From NCBI GenBank assembly GCA_025056865.1, contig JANWVO010000039.1:109263-173262 (forward strand): a stretch of 64,000 bases of DNA. Direction: 5' to 3'. Positions 1-9,105 of the stretch are shown piece after piece; positions within the stretch are counted from its first letter, which is position 1; each line of letters opens with the position of its first letter. This DNA comes from Bryobacteraceae bacterium. Lineage in GTDB: Bacteria; Acidobacteriota; Terriglobia; Bryobacterales; Bryobacteraceae. Position numbers and translations under genes: made by a program. The notes below the pieces were generated by a model. That model had not been told where the DNA came from, searched no databases, and saw only the letters and a program-made list of their open reading frames with translations.

Positions 1-1
1 G

Positions 2-397
2 ACGAGAGCCCACGGGCGAGCCGAACGGGAGGCGGCGGTGGAGATGGTGCGGGAGATTGCGGGAGGGACGAGGCGGGTGACGCTGGCAAGCGACAGCCGA
101 TACGACACGTGAGGGTTGTCGAACAGAGAAGAGCACCGGAAAGTGACGCCGCATGGGGCGCAGAACGGCAGCAAGGGTCGGCGCAGCGCGGTGAATGAGC
201 GGACGAGGCGGCACGCAGGATCCTAGGTGAGTCAGAAGAGGCGGAAGCTGGTCGAAGAGTTTTGGGGGGCGGGCGAAAGGGGGCGGGGCTGAGAAAGGTG
301 AAGTTGCAGGGGAGGGAGAAAATTACGATGGCTGTTGACGCTGGAGGCAGCGTATGACCTGGTGAGGATGAGGAACCTGATGGCGGCGACCTTGTGA
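2..397 (+). pseudogene. Degenerate IS5-family transposase, C-terminal remnant
   Basis: Reading frame 2 gives the C-terminal half of an IS5-type DDE transposase, including pieces such as RVTLASDSRYDT, HRKVTPHGAQN and VNERTRRHAG. It is broken by stop codons at 110-112 and 224-226. After a frame change near 275 the typical GLRKVKLQGREK stretch appears. A second frame change restores the family's ending AYDLVRMRNLMAATL with a stop at 395-397. The 5' half lies outside the window. This copy cannot make a functional transposase. I could not identify the terminal inverted repeat. The family call rests on the ordered motifs, which I recognise from IS5-type transposases. Confidence 0.8.
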
Positions 398-490
398 AAG
401 GGCGCAGAAATGGCCTTCTGGCGGCCGGGGAAAGTCCGCCGGAGGGCGAGCAGCTAGCTGGCAGACCCGGTATGGGGACCTTCCACTGAG

Positions 491-521
491 GCCGAAATCG
501 AGCGTCCGGGCAAATTTCGGC
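491..521. repeat. Inverted repeat between the transposase remnant and the J-domain gene
   Basis: Arms GCCGAAAT and ATTTCGGC of 8 bases are separated by 15 bases. A run of six T begins 14 bases further on, so this is not a classical intrinsic terminator. It could be part of the insertion-sequence end or an operator. The rest of 398-607 shows no gene. Confidence 0.35.
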
Positions 522-607
522 ACAGCCAAGGCAGTTTTTTCTGCGACCCGTTGGATTCTCCCGGATTTCGCCCACCTGGGCGGAGTCAGCCAGGCAGTGT
601 CATCGCC

Positions 608-1240
608 ATGCCCCAGGACACATTCATCGACTACTACGAGCTGCTGCAAATCAGCCCCAACGCGGAGCTGGAAACCATCCACCGCGTGTACCGCATGCTG
701 GCGGCGCGGTATCACCCGGACAACCCGGAAAGCGGCGACGCCGAGCGGTTCATGCTGCTCAACGAAGCCTTCAGCGTGCTTTCCGATCCGCAACGGCGGG
801 CCGATTACGACATCCTGTACCACTCCCGCCGTCTGGAGCCGCTCAGCGTCTTCCACCTGCGCGAGTTCGCCATGGGCATCGATGGCGAGGCGAACCGCCG
901 CATGGGAGTGCTCTGTCTGCTCTACAGCCGCCGCCGTTCCAGTCCGGAAGCCTGCGGCATGAGCGTCCTCGAATTCGAGAACCTCATGTCGCTGCCGCGC
1001 GAACACCTCTCCTTCACCCTTTGGTACCTGCGGGAAAAGGGACTTATCCGGCAGGCCGAAGGCAGTGATTTCGTGATCACCGCGGAGGGCGTTGACTGGG
1101 TAGAGCAGCACCTGCCCCGGAACAAGATCCTGTACCATCTGCTCAAAGCCGCCGAGTCCGGCAAGGCCCACAGCGCCTCGCCGGAGGATCTTCTGTCTCG
1201 CTCCGAGGCAAGCGGATCGGAAGGTGACCAGCCTTCCTGA
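608..1240 (+). CDS. J-domain (DnaJ-like) protein with C-terminal helical domain
   Basis: The 210-residue protein begins with a J domain (about residues 7-70) carrying the HPD tripeptide at 36-38, the part that stimulates the ATPase of an Hsp70 partner. It lacks the Gly/Phe linker, zinc fingers and C-terminal substrate domains of true DnaJ. Residues 90-185 resemble a winged-helix fold by pattern (LSFTLWYLREKGLIRQ followed by FVITAEGVDWVEQHL), so it may be a co-chaperone linked to a regulatory or adaptor domain. An upstream in-frame ATG at 551 exists. I chose 608 because the J domain starts almost immediately after it. It is convergent with comM. Confidence 0.75.
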   Translation: MPQDTFIDYYELLQISPNAELETIHRVYRMLAARYHPDNPESGDAERFMLLNEAFSVLSDPQRRADYDILYHSRRLEPLSVFHLREFAMGIDGEANRRMGVLCLLYSRRRSSPEACGMSVLEFENLMSLPREHLSFTLWYLREKGLIRQAEGSDFVITAEGVDWVEQHLPRNKILYHLLKAAESGKAHSASPEDLLSRSEASGSEGDQPS

Positions 1241-1374
1241 CATCCAGCCTACCACGGAATAGATCTATAGTTCTAGTACCAAAGTTCCAGAAGTTCTCTC
1301 GTACTTTCCGGGATGCTTCCCCCCTCGCCTGGTGACATCGGAAGATTCCGGGGCCGGATCCCCGGGCGTGGGCG

Positions 1375-2895
1375 TCAGGTCCAGTAGCTCCGGTCGAGGC
1401 TCCGGTACTGCACGGCTTCGGCCACGTGCCGTGCCTGAATCTCCTCGATCCCGGCGAGGTCGGCGATGGTGCGCGCCACTTTGAGGATGCGGTCGTGCGC
1501 CCGTGCGGAGAGCGCCATGCGCCGGACGGCCTGCTCCAGCGTCCGCTCGCCAGCGGCGTCAAGCGGGCATAGCTCGCGCAGGCGCCCGGGCGGGATCTCG
1601 GCGTTGACGAAGCCCCGGGCCCGCTGGCGCTGCCGCGCCTCGAGGACCCGCTGCCGCATCTCGGCTGAACTCACTCCGCCGTTGCGCGTGCGCAGCTCCT
1701 GAAAAGGCACAGCGGGCACTTCGATGTGGAGGTCGATGCGGTCGAGCAGCGGACCGCTGATCTTGCCCAGATACTGCTGGATCTGCGCTCCCGTGCAGCG
1801 GCACTCGCGGGTGGGATCGCCGAAGTAGCCGCAGCGGCACGGGTTCATGGCGGCCACCAGAGTGAAGCCGGCCGGAAAGCGCAGCGTCAACTGCGACCTC
1901 GCGATCACGACGGCCCGCTCTTCCAGGGGCTGGCGCAACAGCTCCAGCACGTTCCTCGGAAATTCCGGCAACTCGTCGAGGAACAGCACGCCGTGATGGG
2001 CCAGGCTCACCTCGCCCGGCCGGGGCATGCCCATGCCGCCGCCGACAAGCGCCGCATCGGAGATGGTATGGTGAGGAGCGCGGAACGGACGTTTCCGCAA
2101 CAGGCCCTGCCCGCCGGGCAGAACGCCGGCGACGCTATGGATGCGCGTCGCCTCGAGCGCCTCCTCCAGCGTCAGCGGCGGCAGGATGCCCGCCAGCCTC
2201 CGCGCCAGCATCGTCTTGCCGGAGCCGGGCGGGCCGATCAGCAGTACGTTGTGCCCGCCGGCGGCGGCCACTTCCAGAGCCCGTTTGGCGGTCGTCTGCC
2301 CCCGCACGTCGCGGAAATCGAGATCCTCCTCCGGTTGCCACGTCTCCAGAGGCGCGGCGGGCAGATCCGGCTGGAAGCGTTCCGGGTTTGCGAGCAACCC
2401 AACGACTTCGTTCAGGTGCGCAACGCCGTAGACCTGGAGGCCCTCGACGACAGCCGCTTCGGCTGCGTTTTCCTTCGGAACGGCAACCGCCCGCGCTCCC
2501 TGCGCCCGCGCGCAGGCTGCCACGGGGAGCACGCCCCGAACCGGACGGACGCTGCCGTCCAGGGAGAGTTCTCCCACGAGGACCAGGTCGTCGCGCGCCG
2601 GAACCCTGCCCATCGCTCCGAGGATCGCCGTGGCGATGGGGAGGTCGAACCCGGCGCCCTCTTTGCGGAGGCTCGCTGGCGCGAGATTCACGGTGACCGT
2701 CTGGCTGGGCGGCGGAAAGCCGCTGTTGGCAATGGCGGAACGAATCCTCTGGCGGCTTTCCCTGACCGCCATGTCGGGCATGCCAACGACGTAGAAGTCG
2801 CGCTCCGATCCTCCCGGGTACACGTCGACTTCCACATCCACGGGCCGGGCTTCAATGCCGACCACGGCGGCGCTCAGCGTGCGGAAAAGGGCCAT
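1375..2895 (-). CDS. comM: YifB/ComM family Mg-chelatase-like AAA+ ATPase
   Basis: The protein has 506 residues, the usual length of ComM/YifB. The N-terminal region (about 1-175) has the ribosomal-S5-like ChlI fold sequence typical of the family. The AAA+ core carries Walker A GPPGSGKT at 221-228 and the family's conserved FRAPHHTISDAALVGGG and LDELPEF stretches. A Cys-rich patch (NPCRCGYFGDPTRECRC) follows, and the C-terminal Mg-chelatase domain ends the protein. ComM is a hexameric helicase that promotes branch migration during integration of transformed DNA in other bacteria, so this gene suggests, but does not prove, natural transformation. Confidence 0.95.
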   Translation of the reverse strand: MALFRTLSAAVVGIEARPVDVEVDVYPGGSERDFYVVGMPDMAVRESRQRIRSAIANSGFPPPSQTVTVNLAPASLRKEGAGFDLPIATAILGAMGRVPARDDLVLVGELSLDGSVRPVRGVLPVAACARAQGARAVAVPKENAAEAAVVEGLQVYGVAHLNEVVGLLANPERFQPDLPAAPLETWQPEEDLDFRDVRGQTTAKRALEVAAAGGHNVLLIGPPGSGKTMLARRLAGILPPLTLEEALEATRIHSVAGVLPGGQGLLRKRPFRAPHHTISDAALVGGGMGMPRPGEVSLAHHGVLFLDELPEFPRNVLELLRQPLEERAVVIARSQLTLRFPAGFTLVAAMNPCRCGYFGDPTRECRCTGAQIQQYLGKISGPLLDRIDLHIEVPAVPFQELRTRNGGVSSAEMRQRVLEARQRQRARGFVNAEIPPGRLRELCPLDAAGERTLEQAVRRMALSARAHDRILKVARTIADLAGIEEIQARHVAEAVQYRSLDRSYWT

Positions 2896-2975
2896 GAGGG
2901 CGCGGCGGCCTCCCGTTGTTTAGTGCCGCATCCGCGCCGCTTGTCTCACTCTGTGAGGAGAACTCCCGCGGCAGC

Positions 2976-3818
2976 CTATCGCTCCACCCGGAAGCCGGCC
3001 TGCGCCTCGGCCGTCTGTCCGCCTACCTTGTCGCGCACCGTGACCACCAGCGTGTATTCGCCTGCCTGTACGCCCTCGGTGATGCTGAGCGTCAGCATCC
3101 CGTTCAGCAGCCGGCGCGGATAGAACGGTTCGCCCTCGTCGCTGGCCGCTTCCTCCTGTGCGAACAGCTCCCTGCCGGAAGAGCCAAGAATCCGGAGCCC
3201 ATATCCGACTGCGAAGCGGTTCTTCTCGCCCAACGCGAATCCTGCCACCTGAAACCGGGCCACCAGCATCTGGCCTGGCCGGTAGACAGGCTCCGCCATC
3301 GGCTCCCGCTCCGCCTCGTCAGCATAGAAGCCGAGGTTCAGCACGGTGAGCTCCTTCACCTGAGGGAAGGGCCGGCCCCCGACGCGGAAAGGCACGTCCT
3401 GTTCCGCGCTGGCCTGCGCGAACTCATCGGCGACGCGGATCTTGATCCGGTAATCGCCGGGAGGAAGCTGGCCCGGCAGGGCCAGCGTGTACTGGACGCG
3501 CGGCAGCCAGTTCCGGTCCTCGTAACTGACCTCCTCCCGGATGGCGCCGCTGGCGGGCGGCTCCAGAAGGCGGCCCTCCGGGTCGGTGGCATAGAGAGTC
3601 CATCGCAGGTCGACCCGATCCTTGACGACACGGAAGCCCGAGATGCGGAAGCTGAGATACAGAAGTTCGCCGGCGTAGTATTCATAGCCGGGCCGGATGG
3701 CAGGCCCATCCTCCTGCCGGTAGTGCAGCGTGGCGCCGGTGATCGCCAGCCTGGAAGGCTGCGCCTGGCCCAGGCACGGCGCCGCGGAGACAAGCGCGAG
3801 CAGCCAGATCCAACCCAC
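2976..3818 (-). CDS. Exported protein with Ig-like/beta domains, function unknown
   Basis: The 280-residue product starts at a GTG and has a plausible signal peptide (WIWLLALVSAAPCLGQAQ). The rest looks like two beta-sandwich units. Each describes a similar pattern (YLSFRISGFRV near the start and VARFQVAGFAL in the second half) followed by LPPGDYRIKIRV or VQAGEYTLVVTVRDKVGG, which suggests an internal duplication. The start lies 17 bases after the stop of the upstream lipoprotein gene, so the two are probably co-transcribed. I do not recognise a named family. Confidence 0.65.
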   Translation of the reverse strand: MGWIWLLALVSAAPCLGQAQPSRLAITGATLHYRQEDGPAIRPGYEYYAGELLYLSFRISGFRVVKDRVDLRWTLYATDPEGRLLEPPASGAIREEVSYEDRNWLPRVQYTLALPGQLPPGDYRIKIRVADEFAQASAEQDVPFRVGGRPFPQVKELTVLNLGFYADEAEREPMAEPVYRPGQMLVARFQVAGFALGEKNRFAVGYGLRILGSSGRELFAQEEAASDEGEPFYPRRLLNGMLTLSITEGVQAGEYTLVVTVRDKVGGQTAEAQAGFRVER

Positions 3819-3835
3819 GCCTCTATTCTGATCCC

Positions 3836-4378
3836 TTACTGGGACGGAGGCAGCCCCGGTTCTACTGCCGGCTGCGCTCCGGGCGCTTCGACGCGGTAAG
3901 GCAGGTCGATCAGCGCCGTTTCCTCGCGATCCACATCGCCGCCGCTCGAGACCCTCAGCCGGTAGTCGCCAGGAGGCACATCGAACAGAAGCACGCCTGT
4001 CTCCGTGCGCGTGCTGGGCACGCGGCGCAGCAGCCCAAGCCATTGTGGCACTCCGTCGCCCTTGTCGAGCTCCATGAATTGCCGCCCATCCTTGCTGATC
4101 AGCGTGAGCAGCGGCGCGTTGTGATCTTCCGGGCCATTGTTGGTCACGCTGATGGAGACAAGCAGGAAGCGGTGCTGCGGCTTGCGCGGACCCATGTCCG
4201 TTTGCAGGTCGTCGCGCCACTCCGTGCTGATCACCGTGTAGCTCAGGTTGCCGACGATGACGGGCGTCCCCATGAGATGCACCACGTCCTGCTTCTTTCC
4301 TCCGCAACATGCCAGCAGAAGCGCCACGGCGGCAAGACCGGCCGCGGAAGGCAATCGGGGCCGAAAAGCTATGACCAT
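3836..4378 (-). CDS. Predicted lipoprotein, function unknown
   Basis: The 180-residue protein has a lipoprotein signal ending LLLACCGGKK, with the lipobox cysteine following LLA. The ATG at 4378 is preceded by GAGAGGAACCGA, a good ribosome binding site. The mature part is a single beta-rich domain (VIVGNLSYTVISTEW, LVSISVTNNGPEDHNAPL) resembling DUF4352-type immunoglobulin-like extracellular domains. That comparison is by pattern only. It heads the pair with the exported protein downstream and is divergent from the methyltransferase, with only 27 bases between the starts. Confidence 0.7.
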   Translation of the reverse strand: MVIAFRPRLPSAAGLAAVALLLACCGGKKQDVVHLMGTPVIVGNLSYTVISTEWRDDLQTDMGPRKPQHRFLLVSISVTNNGPEDHNAPLLTLISKDGRQFMELDKGDGVPQWLGLLRRVPSTRTETGVLLFDVPPGDYRLRVSSGGDVDREETALIDLPYRVEAPGAQPAVEPGLPPSQ

Positions 4379-4405
4379 TCGGTTCCTCTCTGAATCCGTA
4401 ATAGT

Positions 4406-5086
4406 GTGCAACATATCGCATCCTGGCGGCCTGCGCAAACCGGCCTTCTGCTTGTCCTGCTTGCGGCGTCCTGCGGCGCCGAAGGCCCTCGGCATCCTGT
4501 CACAGGGCGCGTCATTGCGCCCGTCATGGGCGCTGCCGGCGCCCCCTGGCTGGACCGCTCGGAACGGGAAGCGGAGGAGCGTCCCAGCCTGGCGGTGAAG
4601 CTGCTGCGGCTGAAGCCGGGCGACACCGTCGCCGATGTGGGCGCGGGCACCGGCTACTATACGGAGCTTCTTTCACGGGCCGTAGGACCGTCAGGCCGCG
4701 TGTATGCTACGGAAATCCAGCCGGCCATGCTGCGGCTTCTCGAGCAGCGCATCCAGCGCAGGAAGCTCGCCAATGTGATTCCGGTCCTGGCTTCGGAAAC
4801 TGATCCGCACCTGCCACGGGAGTCGCTGGACCTGGCGCTGCTTGTCGATGTCTATCACGAACTCGCGCATCCGCAGCAGATGCTGCGGCGGCTCCGCGAG
4901 GCCCTGAAGCCGGGCGGGCGCCTGGTGCTGATCGAATTCCGCAAGGAGGATCCCGGAGTGCCCATCCGCGAGGAGCACAAGATGAGCGTGGCCGAAGCCC
5001 GCGCCGAAGTCGAGCCCGAAGGCTTCACGTTCGAGCGCGTTTTGAACGACCTGCCCTGGCAGCATATCCTGATATTTCGCAGGTGA
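4406..5086 (+). CDS. Class I SAM-dependent methyltransferase with lipoprotein-like N-terminus
   Basis: The 226-residue protein starts at GTG. Residues 1-23 look like a lipoprotein signal (LLLVLLAASC). The rest is a class I methyltransferase with the SAM-binding motif VADVGAGTGYYT, the acidic-loop region YATEIQPAML, and the post-motif LLVDVYHELAHPQ typical of this exported group. The substrate is unknown. SAM is not expected outside the cytoplasm, which makes the signal sequence odd (see findings). Its stop overlaps the start of the next gene as GTGA. Confidence 0.7.
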   Translation: MQHIASWRPAQTGLLLVLLAASCGAEGPRHPVTGRVIAPVMGAAGAPWLDRSEREAEERPSLAVKLLRLKPGDTVADVGAGTGYYTELLSRAVGPSGRVYATEIQPAMLRLLEQRIQRRKLANVIPVLASETDPHLPRESLDLALLVDVYHELAHPQQMLRRLREALKPGGRLVLIEFRKEDPGVPIREEHKMSVAEARAEVEPEGFTFERVLNDLPWQHILIFRR

Positions 5087-6192
5087 AGGACGCGCGCTTT
5101 CCCCCGGAACTGTCCCGCAGCGCAGACCCGGCGACGGGCGCGCCCGTGTGGCAGCTCACCGCGGCGCCCTGCATCAATCACCATGCGTATTTTCTGAATC
5201 CCTCGCTGACACCCGACGAAAGCGCGCTGATTTTCTCCAGCAACCGCAGCGGTTCGTGGCAGCTCTATTCCATCGAGCCTTTCCCCGAGGGGGAAATCCG
5301 CCAGTGGACCTGCGGCGAGCCCATCCACCCCTTCTCGCCCGCCATTCATCCCGGTGGCGACCGGGTCTTCTTCGTGCGCGGCGGCTCCGTATGGGAGATC
5401 CGCCGGGACACGCTCGAGGAGCGTCTCGTCGCGGGCCACGCCGACGGCCAACTGGGCGAGGTCTCGCTTTCGGCGGATGGAGCATGGCTGGCAGCGGCAG
5501 CGAAGATCCGCGGCGAACACGGCCTGGTGGCCGGGCGCGCTGACGGTTCTGCGTGGGCTTTCCACCGGTTCCCGCGGACGGTCATCCACCCGCAGTTCCA
5601 TCCGCTCGAGCCCGAATGGCTGGAGTTTGCCGCCGATCCGGCGCCGCGCATGCACCGCATGCGGCGTGACGGCGCGGGGCTTGAGTGCCTCTATGAGCAT
5701 TGCAACGACGAGTTCGTCGTTCACGAGACATTTCTCGGCTCCACCGGCGATCTCGTCTACGTCGAGTGGCCGCGTGCCCTCTGGCGCATGAGCTGGACGA
5801 CCCGCGAACGGCGGCGCGTGTGCGAATTCAATGCATGGCACATCGCGCCGAGCCGGGATGGCGCGCGAATCCTCTGCGACACGAACCATCCCGATCTCGG
5901 CATCTTTCTCATTGACGCGGACACGGGCAGCCAGCGGCTCGTATGCCTCTCGCAGAGCTCGAACCGCGGCACGCAGTGGACGAAATCCCGCTACGCGCTT
6001 GCGGACGACTTCGCCGCGGCCCGCCTGGCTCACCCGGAGGCGCTGAGCTGGATGGAGAACGCCGCCGACACCGTCTACGGCCCGCAGTGGACGCATCCTC
6101 ACCCTTCTTTCTCGCCCCGGGAGCGGTTTGCCATTTTCACGAGCGACCGCAGCGGGCATCCGCAGGTCTACGCCGTGGAGATCCATGGATAA
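5083..6192 (+). CDS. Oligogalacturonate-lyase-like beta-propeller protein
   Basis: The 369-residue protein is a seven-bladed-propeller type sequence with TolB/WD40-like repeats, for example LTPDESALIFSSNRSGSWQLY, IHPGGDRVFFVRGG, LSADGAWLAAAA and FAIFTSDRSGHPQVY. Overall it resembles the oligogalacturonate lyase family (Pectate_lyase22), which cleaves pectin-derived oligomers in the cytoplasm by beta-elimination. No signal peptide is visible, which fits a cytoplasmic enzyme. The start is GTG overlapping the previous stop. I rate the fold as firm and the lyase activity as a family-based inference. Confidence 0.6.
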   Translation: MKDARFPPELSRSADPATGAPVWQLTAAPCINHHAYFLNPSLTPDESALIFSSNRSGSWQLYSIEPFPEGEIRQWTCGEPIHPFSPAIHPGGDRVFFVRGGSVWEIRRDTLEERLVAGHADGQLGEVSLSADGAWLAAAAKIRGEHGLVAGRADGSAWAFHRFPRTVIHPQFHPLEPEWLEFAADPAPRMHRMRRDGAGLECLYEHCNDEFVVHETFLGSTGDLVYVEWPRALWRMSWTTRERRRVCEFNAWHIAPSRDGARILCDTNHPDLGIFLIDADTGSQRLVCLSQSSNRGTQWTKSRYALADDFAAARLAHPEALSWMENAADTVYGPQWTHPHPSFSPRERFAIFTSDRSGHPQVYAVEIHG

Positions 6193-7201
6193 CCTCACGC
6201 ACTCGCTCACCGGCGTGCTGCTGGCCCGCACCGGACTGGCGCGCCGCGTGCCTTACGGAACGGCGCTCGCGGTGGGCGCGGCCAATTTCGCCGACATCGA
6301 CATCATCACCGGCGCCAGGAGCTGGATCTGCTACCTGCACCACCATCGCGGCTTCACGCACTCGCTTCTCTGGCTGCCGCTCGTGGCCGCTGCGCCGCTG
6401 CCGCTGTGGTGGCTGCTGGCGCGGCGGCGCGGCCCTGCCGGCCGTGCGGCGTGGCTTCGCGCCTATCTGGTTTCCCTCGTCGCCAGCCTCACGCATCCGC
6501 TGCTGGATCTGCTCAACGTTTACGGCGTCCGCATCTGGACGCCGGCCAGCGAGCGCTGGCATCACCTGGACCTGCTTTTCATCGTCGACATCTGGGTCTG
6601 GGCGCTGCTGCTTGTCTGCGTGCTGGGGCCGATGCTGGCGCGGCTCGTGTACTCCGAGATCGGCGCGCGCGGAGCGCCCGGCCGCGGCATGGCCTGGCTC
6701 GGGCTGGCTGGCCTTGCGGCCATCGTCGGCTTCCGCTCCATGCAGCACGGCCGGGCCCTCGCGCACCTGAATGCACGCGTCTACTCCGGCGAAGCGCCGC
6801 GGCGCGTCTTCGCCACGCCGACTCCCGCCAATCCGTGGAAATGGGTAGGCGTGGTGGAGACGCGGTCCTTCTGGCGCATGGTTCCCGTGGACCTGACGCA
6901 CGCCGCCGATCCCGTGGATCCGGACGCGGGTCCTACTTTCTACAAGCCCGACGCTGCGCGCTTTCTGCCCATCATTGCCGCGACGGAAACAGGCCGCGTG
7001 TTCCTGAACTTCTCCCAGGCCCCCTGCTGGAGCGTGACGCCGGCCCCGGAGCCGGAAGGAGCCACGCTGGTGCGCATCTCCGACCTCCGCTTCGGCCCGC
7101 CCGCCGGCAACGCTTTTACGGCAACGTTTCTGATTGACGCGGCGGGGCGCGTGCTGCGCGAGGAGTTTTCCTTTGGCAGGATGGGACCGAGGAAGCGCTG
7201 A
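6185..7201 (+). CDS. Membrane-bound metal-dependent hydrolase, YdjM/LexA-regulated type
   Basis: The 338-residue protein begins MDNLTHSLTGVLLARTG and has the family's HxxxG, DIDII and HHHRGFTHSL motifs, whose His and Asp residues form the putative metal site. Several membrane segments follow (LVAAAPLPLWWLLA, LLFIVDIWVWALLLVCVLGPML, LGLAGLAAIVGF). The C-terminal third is a soluble domain. The substrate is not established for the family. The ATG overlaps the end of the propeller gene by 8 bases, so translation is probably coupled. Confidence 0.8.
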   Translation: MDNLTHSLTGVLLARTGLARRVPYGTALAVGAANFADIDIITGARSWICYLHHHRGFTHSLLWLPLVAAAPLPLWWLLARRRGPAGRAAWLRAYLVSLVASLTHPLLDLLNVYGVRIWTPASERWHHLDLLFIVDIWVWALLLVCVLGPMLARLVYSEIGARGAPGRGMAWLGLAGLAAIVGFRSMQHGRALAHLNARVYSGEAPRRVFATPTPANPWKWVGVVETRSFWRMVPVDLTHAADPVDPDAGPTFYKPDAARFLPIIAATETGRVFLNFSQAPCWSVTPAPEPEGATLVRISDLRFGPPAGNAFTATFLIDAAGRVLREEFSFGRMGPRKR

Positions 7202-7225
7202 ACGCAGGTGTGCGAGGAGGCTGCC

Positions 7226-8656
7226 ATGCCTTTGCCCGAATACCCGATGATCATCGGAGGCGCTGAGCACCGCTCGGATACGCCCCTGACCGTCGCCGTT
7301 CCTTACGACGGCCAGCCGTTCGCGACGGTCTACGCCGCCGGCCAACCGCATCTCCAGATGGCCGTGGAGGCGGCGAAGAAGGCCGCGCCTCTGATGCGCG
7401 AGATGACCCGCGCCGAGCGCGCCGCCATCCTGCTGCGCGCCCACGCCCTGCTCGGCGAGCGCAGGGAGCTGTTCGCCCGAACGATTGCCAGCGAAAGCGG
7501 CAAGCCGTTGCGCGAGGCCCACACCGAAGTGGAGCGCGCGCTGACCACGCTGTTCTTCTCCGCTGAAGAGGCGCACCGGCTCGCGGGCGAGGAGGTGCCG
7601 ATGGACGCGGCGCCCGCGGGCGCCGGCCGCATGGCGATGTTCATCCGCGAGCCACTCGGCGTCATCGCCGCCATCACGCCCTTCAACTTCCCGCTGAATC
7701 TCTCCATGCACAAGATCGGGCCCGCGCTGGCTGCGGGCAATGCGGTCATTCACAAGCCGGCGTCCGCCACGCCCGTCACCGCGATCCTGCTGGCCCGGCT
7801 CTTCCTGGAGGCGGGCCTGCCGCCAGGCGCGTTGAACGTCGTCACCGGACCGGGCGGCTCCATCGGTGACTTCCTCGTCGAGCATCCTGATGTCCGCATG
7901 ATCACGTTCACGGGCAGCGCGGACGTGGGCACCCGCATCCGGGCGCGCGCCGGCATGAAGCGGGTCACGCTGGAACTCGGCAACAACTCCGCCGTCATCG
8001 TCTGCGAGGACGCCGATCTGGAGGACGCCGTGGCGCGCTGCGTCCCGGGAGCCTACGCCAACTCGGGCCAGGTCTGCATCTCTGTCCAGAGGATCTTCGT
8101 AGGAGAAGCGGTGCACGGCGAATTTGTAGAGAGGTTTTCCGAGGCAGCGCGCGCTCTCCCCATCGGCCATCCGCTGGATGAAAATGCGGCGGTGACCTCG
8201 CTGATCACCGAAGCCGAAGCGCAGCGTGTCGTCTCCTGGATTGGCGAGGCCGTGGGCGCGGGCGCGAAACTCGTCTCCGGCGGAGGAAGGCAGCGCGCCA
8301 CCGTGCAGCCTGCCGTGCTGGCGGATGTGCCCCGCGACGCCCGCATCTTCTGCCAGGAAGCGTTCGGCCCGGTGGCGGGCATCAACCGCTTCCGCGCTCT
8401 CGACGAAGCCATCGAGGCGGTGAACGACTCGCCCTACGGCCTTCAGGCTTCCATCTTCACCAGCGACATCGGGAAGGCCTTCCGCGCCGCGCGCTGCGTG
8501 CACGTCGGCGGCTTCCTCATCAACGACGTGCCGCAACTCCGCGTCGACCAGATGCCCTACGGCGGCGTGAAAATGAGCGGCATGGGCCGCGAAGGCCCGC
8601 GCTACGCCATCGAGGAGATGACAGAGATCAAGCTGATCTCATGGCGCGTGAGCTGA
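7226..8656 (+). CDS. NAD(P)-dependent aldehyde dehydrogenase
   Basis: The 476-residue protein is a complete aldehyde dehydrogenase. The catalytic Cys is C284 (SGQVCISVQ) and the general base is E250 in TLELGNNSA. TPFNFPLN and FTGSADVG supply the cofactor site. The NSA after LELG resembles the succinate-semialdehyde/lactaldehyde/glyceraldehyde-phosphate branch, so the substrate is open. The ATG at 7226 is preceded by GAGGAGG at a good distance. I therefore reject the in-frame GTG at 7208. Confidence 0.9.
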   Translation: MPLPEYPMIIGGAEHRSDTPLTVAVPYDGQPFATVYAAGQPHLQMAVEAAKKAAPLMREMTRAERAAILLRAHALLGERRELFARTIASESGKPLREAHTEVERALTTLFFSAEEAHRLAGEEVPMDAAPAGAGRMAMFIREPLGVIAAITPFNFPLNLSMHKIGPALAAGNAVIHKPASATPVTAILLARLFLEAGLPPGALNVVTGPGGSIGDFLVEHPDVRMITFTGSADVGTRIRARAGMKRVTLELGNNSAVIVCEDADLEDAVARCVPGAYANSGQVCISVQRIFVGEAVHGEFVERFSEAARALPIGHPLDENAAVTSLITEAEAQRVVSWIGEAVGAGAKLVSGGGRQRATVQPAVLADVPRDARIFCQEAFGPVAGINRFRALDEAIEAVNDSPYGLQASIFTSDIGKAFRAARCVHVGGFLINDVPQLRVDQMPYGGVKMSGMGREGPRYAIEEMTEIKLISWRVS

Positions 8657-8666
8657 GGCGTGCCCG

Positions 8667-9059
8667 TCAGGCCGCCTCGTCGATCATCGCCTTGACGACG
8701 CTCTCCACTTCCTGCGCGATCGGCTCCAGCCCGGCATTTTCGAAAAGCTGCATCATCGCCGTGGGCAGGAACGTGGAGATGACTTTCTCCTCGCCCCTCT
8801 GATAGACGGAAATCCGGCAGGGGAGTACCGTGGAAATGGCGGGATTCGCCTCCAGCGCCCTCTTGGCCTGGTGCGGATTGCAGACCTCGAAGATCATGCA
8901 TTCGCGGTCGAAATCCACCCCTTTTTCCTTCATCGTCTTCTGGAGATCATGCACGTGGATCACCCCGAACCTGTGCCGCGCAGCCGCGTCGCGCAGGGCA
9001 AGTTCGATTTCAGCCATCGATTTCTGGGATGTCTTCTCGTACAACATGGACGGCTTCAC
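8667..9059 (-). CDS. DUF302 domain protein
   Basis: The 130-residue protein matches the DUF302 pattern: RFGVIHVHDLQKTMKEKGVDF, then CMIFEVCNPHQAKRALEANPAISTVLPCRISVY. The domain is small, cytoplasmic and widespread, without an established biochemical role. The start is uncertain. The GTG at 9059 has AGGGGAAG directly before it, and an ATG at 9047 lies four codons downstream. The gene is convergent with the aldehyde dehydrogenase. Confidence 0.8.
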   Translation of the reverse strand: MKPSMLYEKTSQKSMAEIELALRDAAARHRFGVIHVHDLQKTMKEKGVDFDRECMIFEVCNPHQAKRALEANPAISTVLPCRISVYQRGEEKVISTFLPTAMMQLFENAGLEPIAQEVESVVKAMIDEAA

Positions 9060-9105
9060 CTTCCCCTAGGATAGATGCCTTCCTGCGGCGGCGGGGTGAC
9101 GCCGC

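Noticed and set aside
1348..1365. CCGGGG-N6-CCCCGG between the convergent J-domain and comM genes as a terminator
   Set aside because: The stem has only six base pairs and no T tract on either side.
6137..8536. A 799-codon minus-strand frame
   Set aside because: It is opposite the hydrolase and aldehyde dehydrogenase, both of which have catalytic motifs. Its composition is typical of antisense reading.
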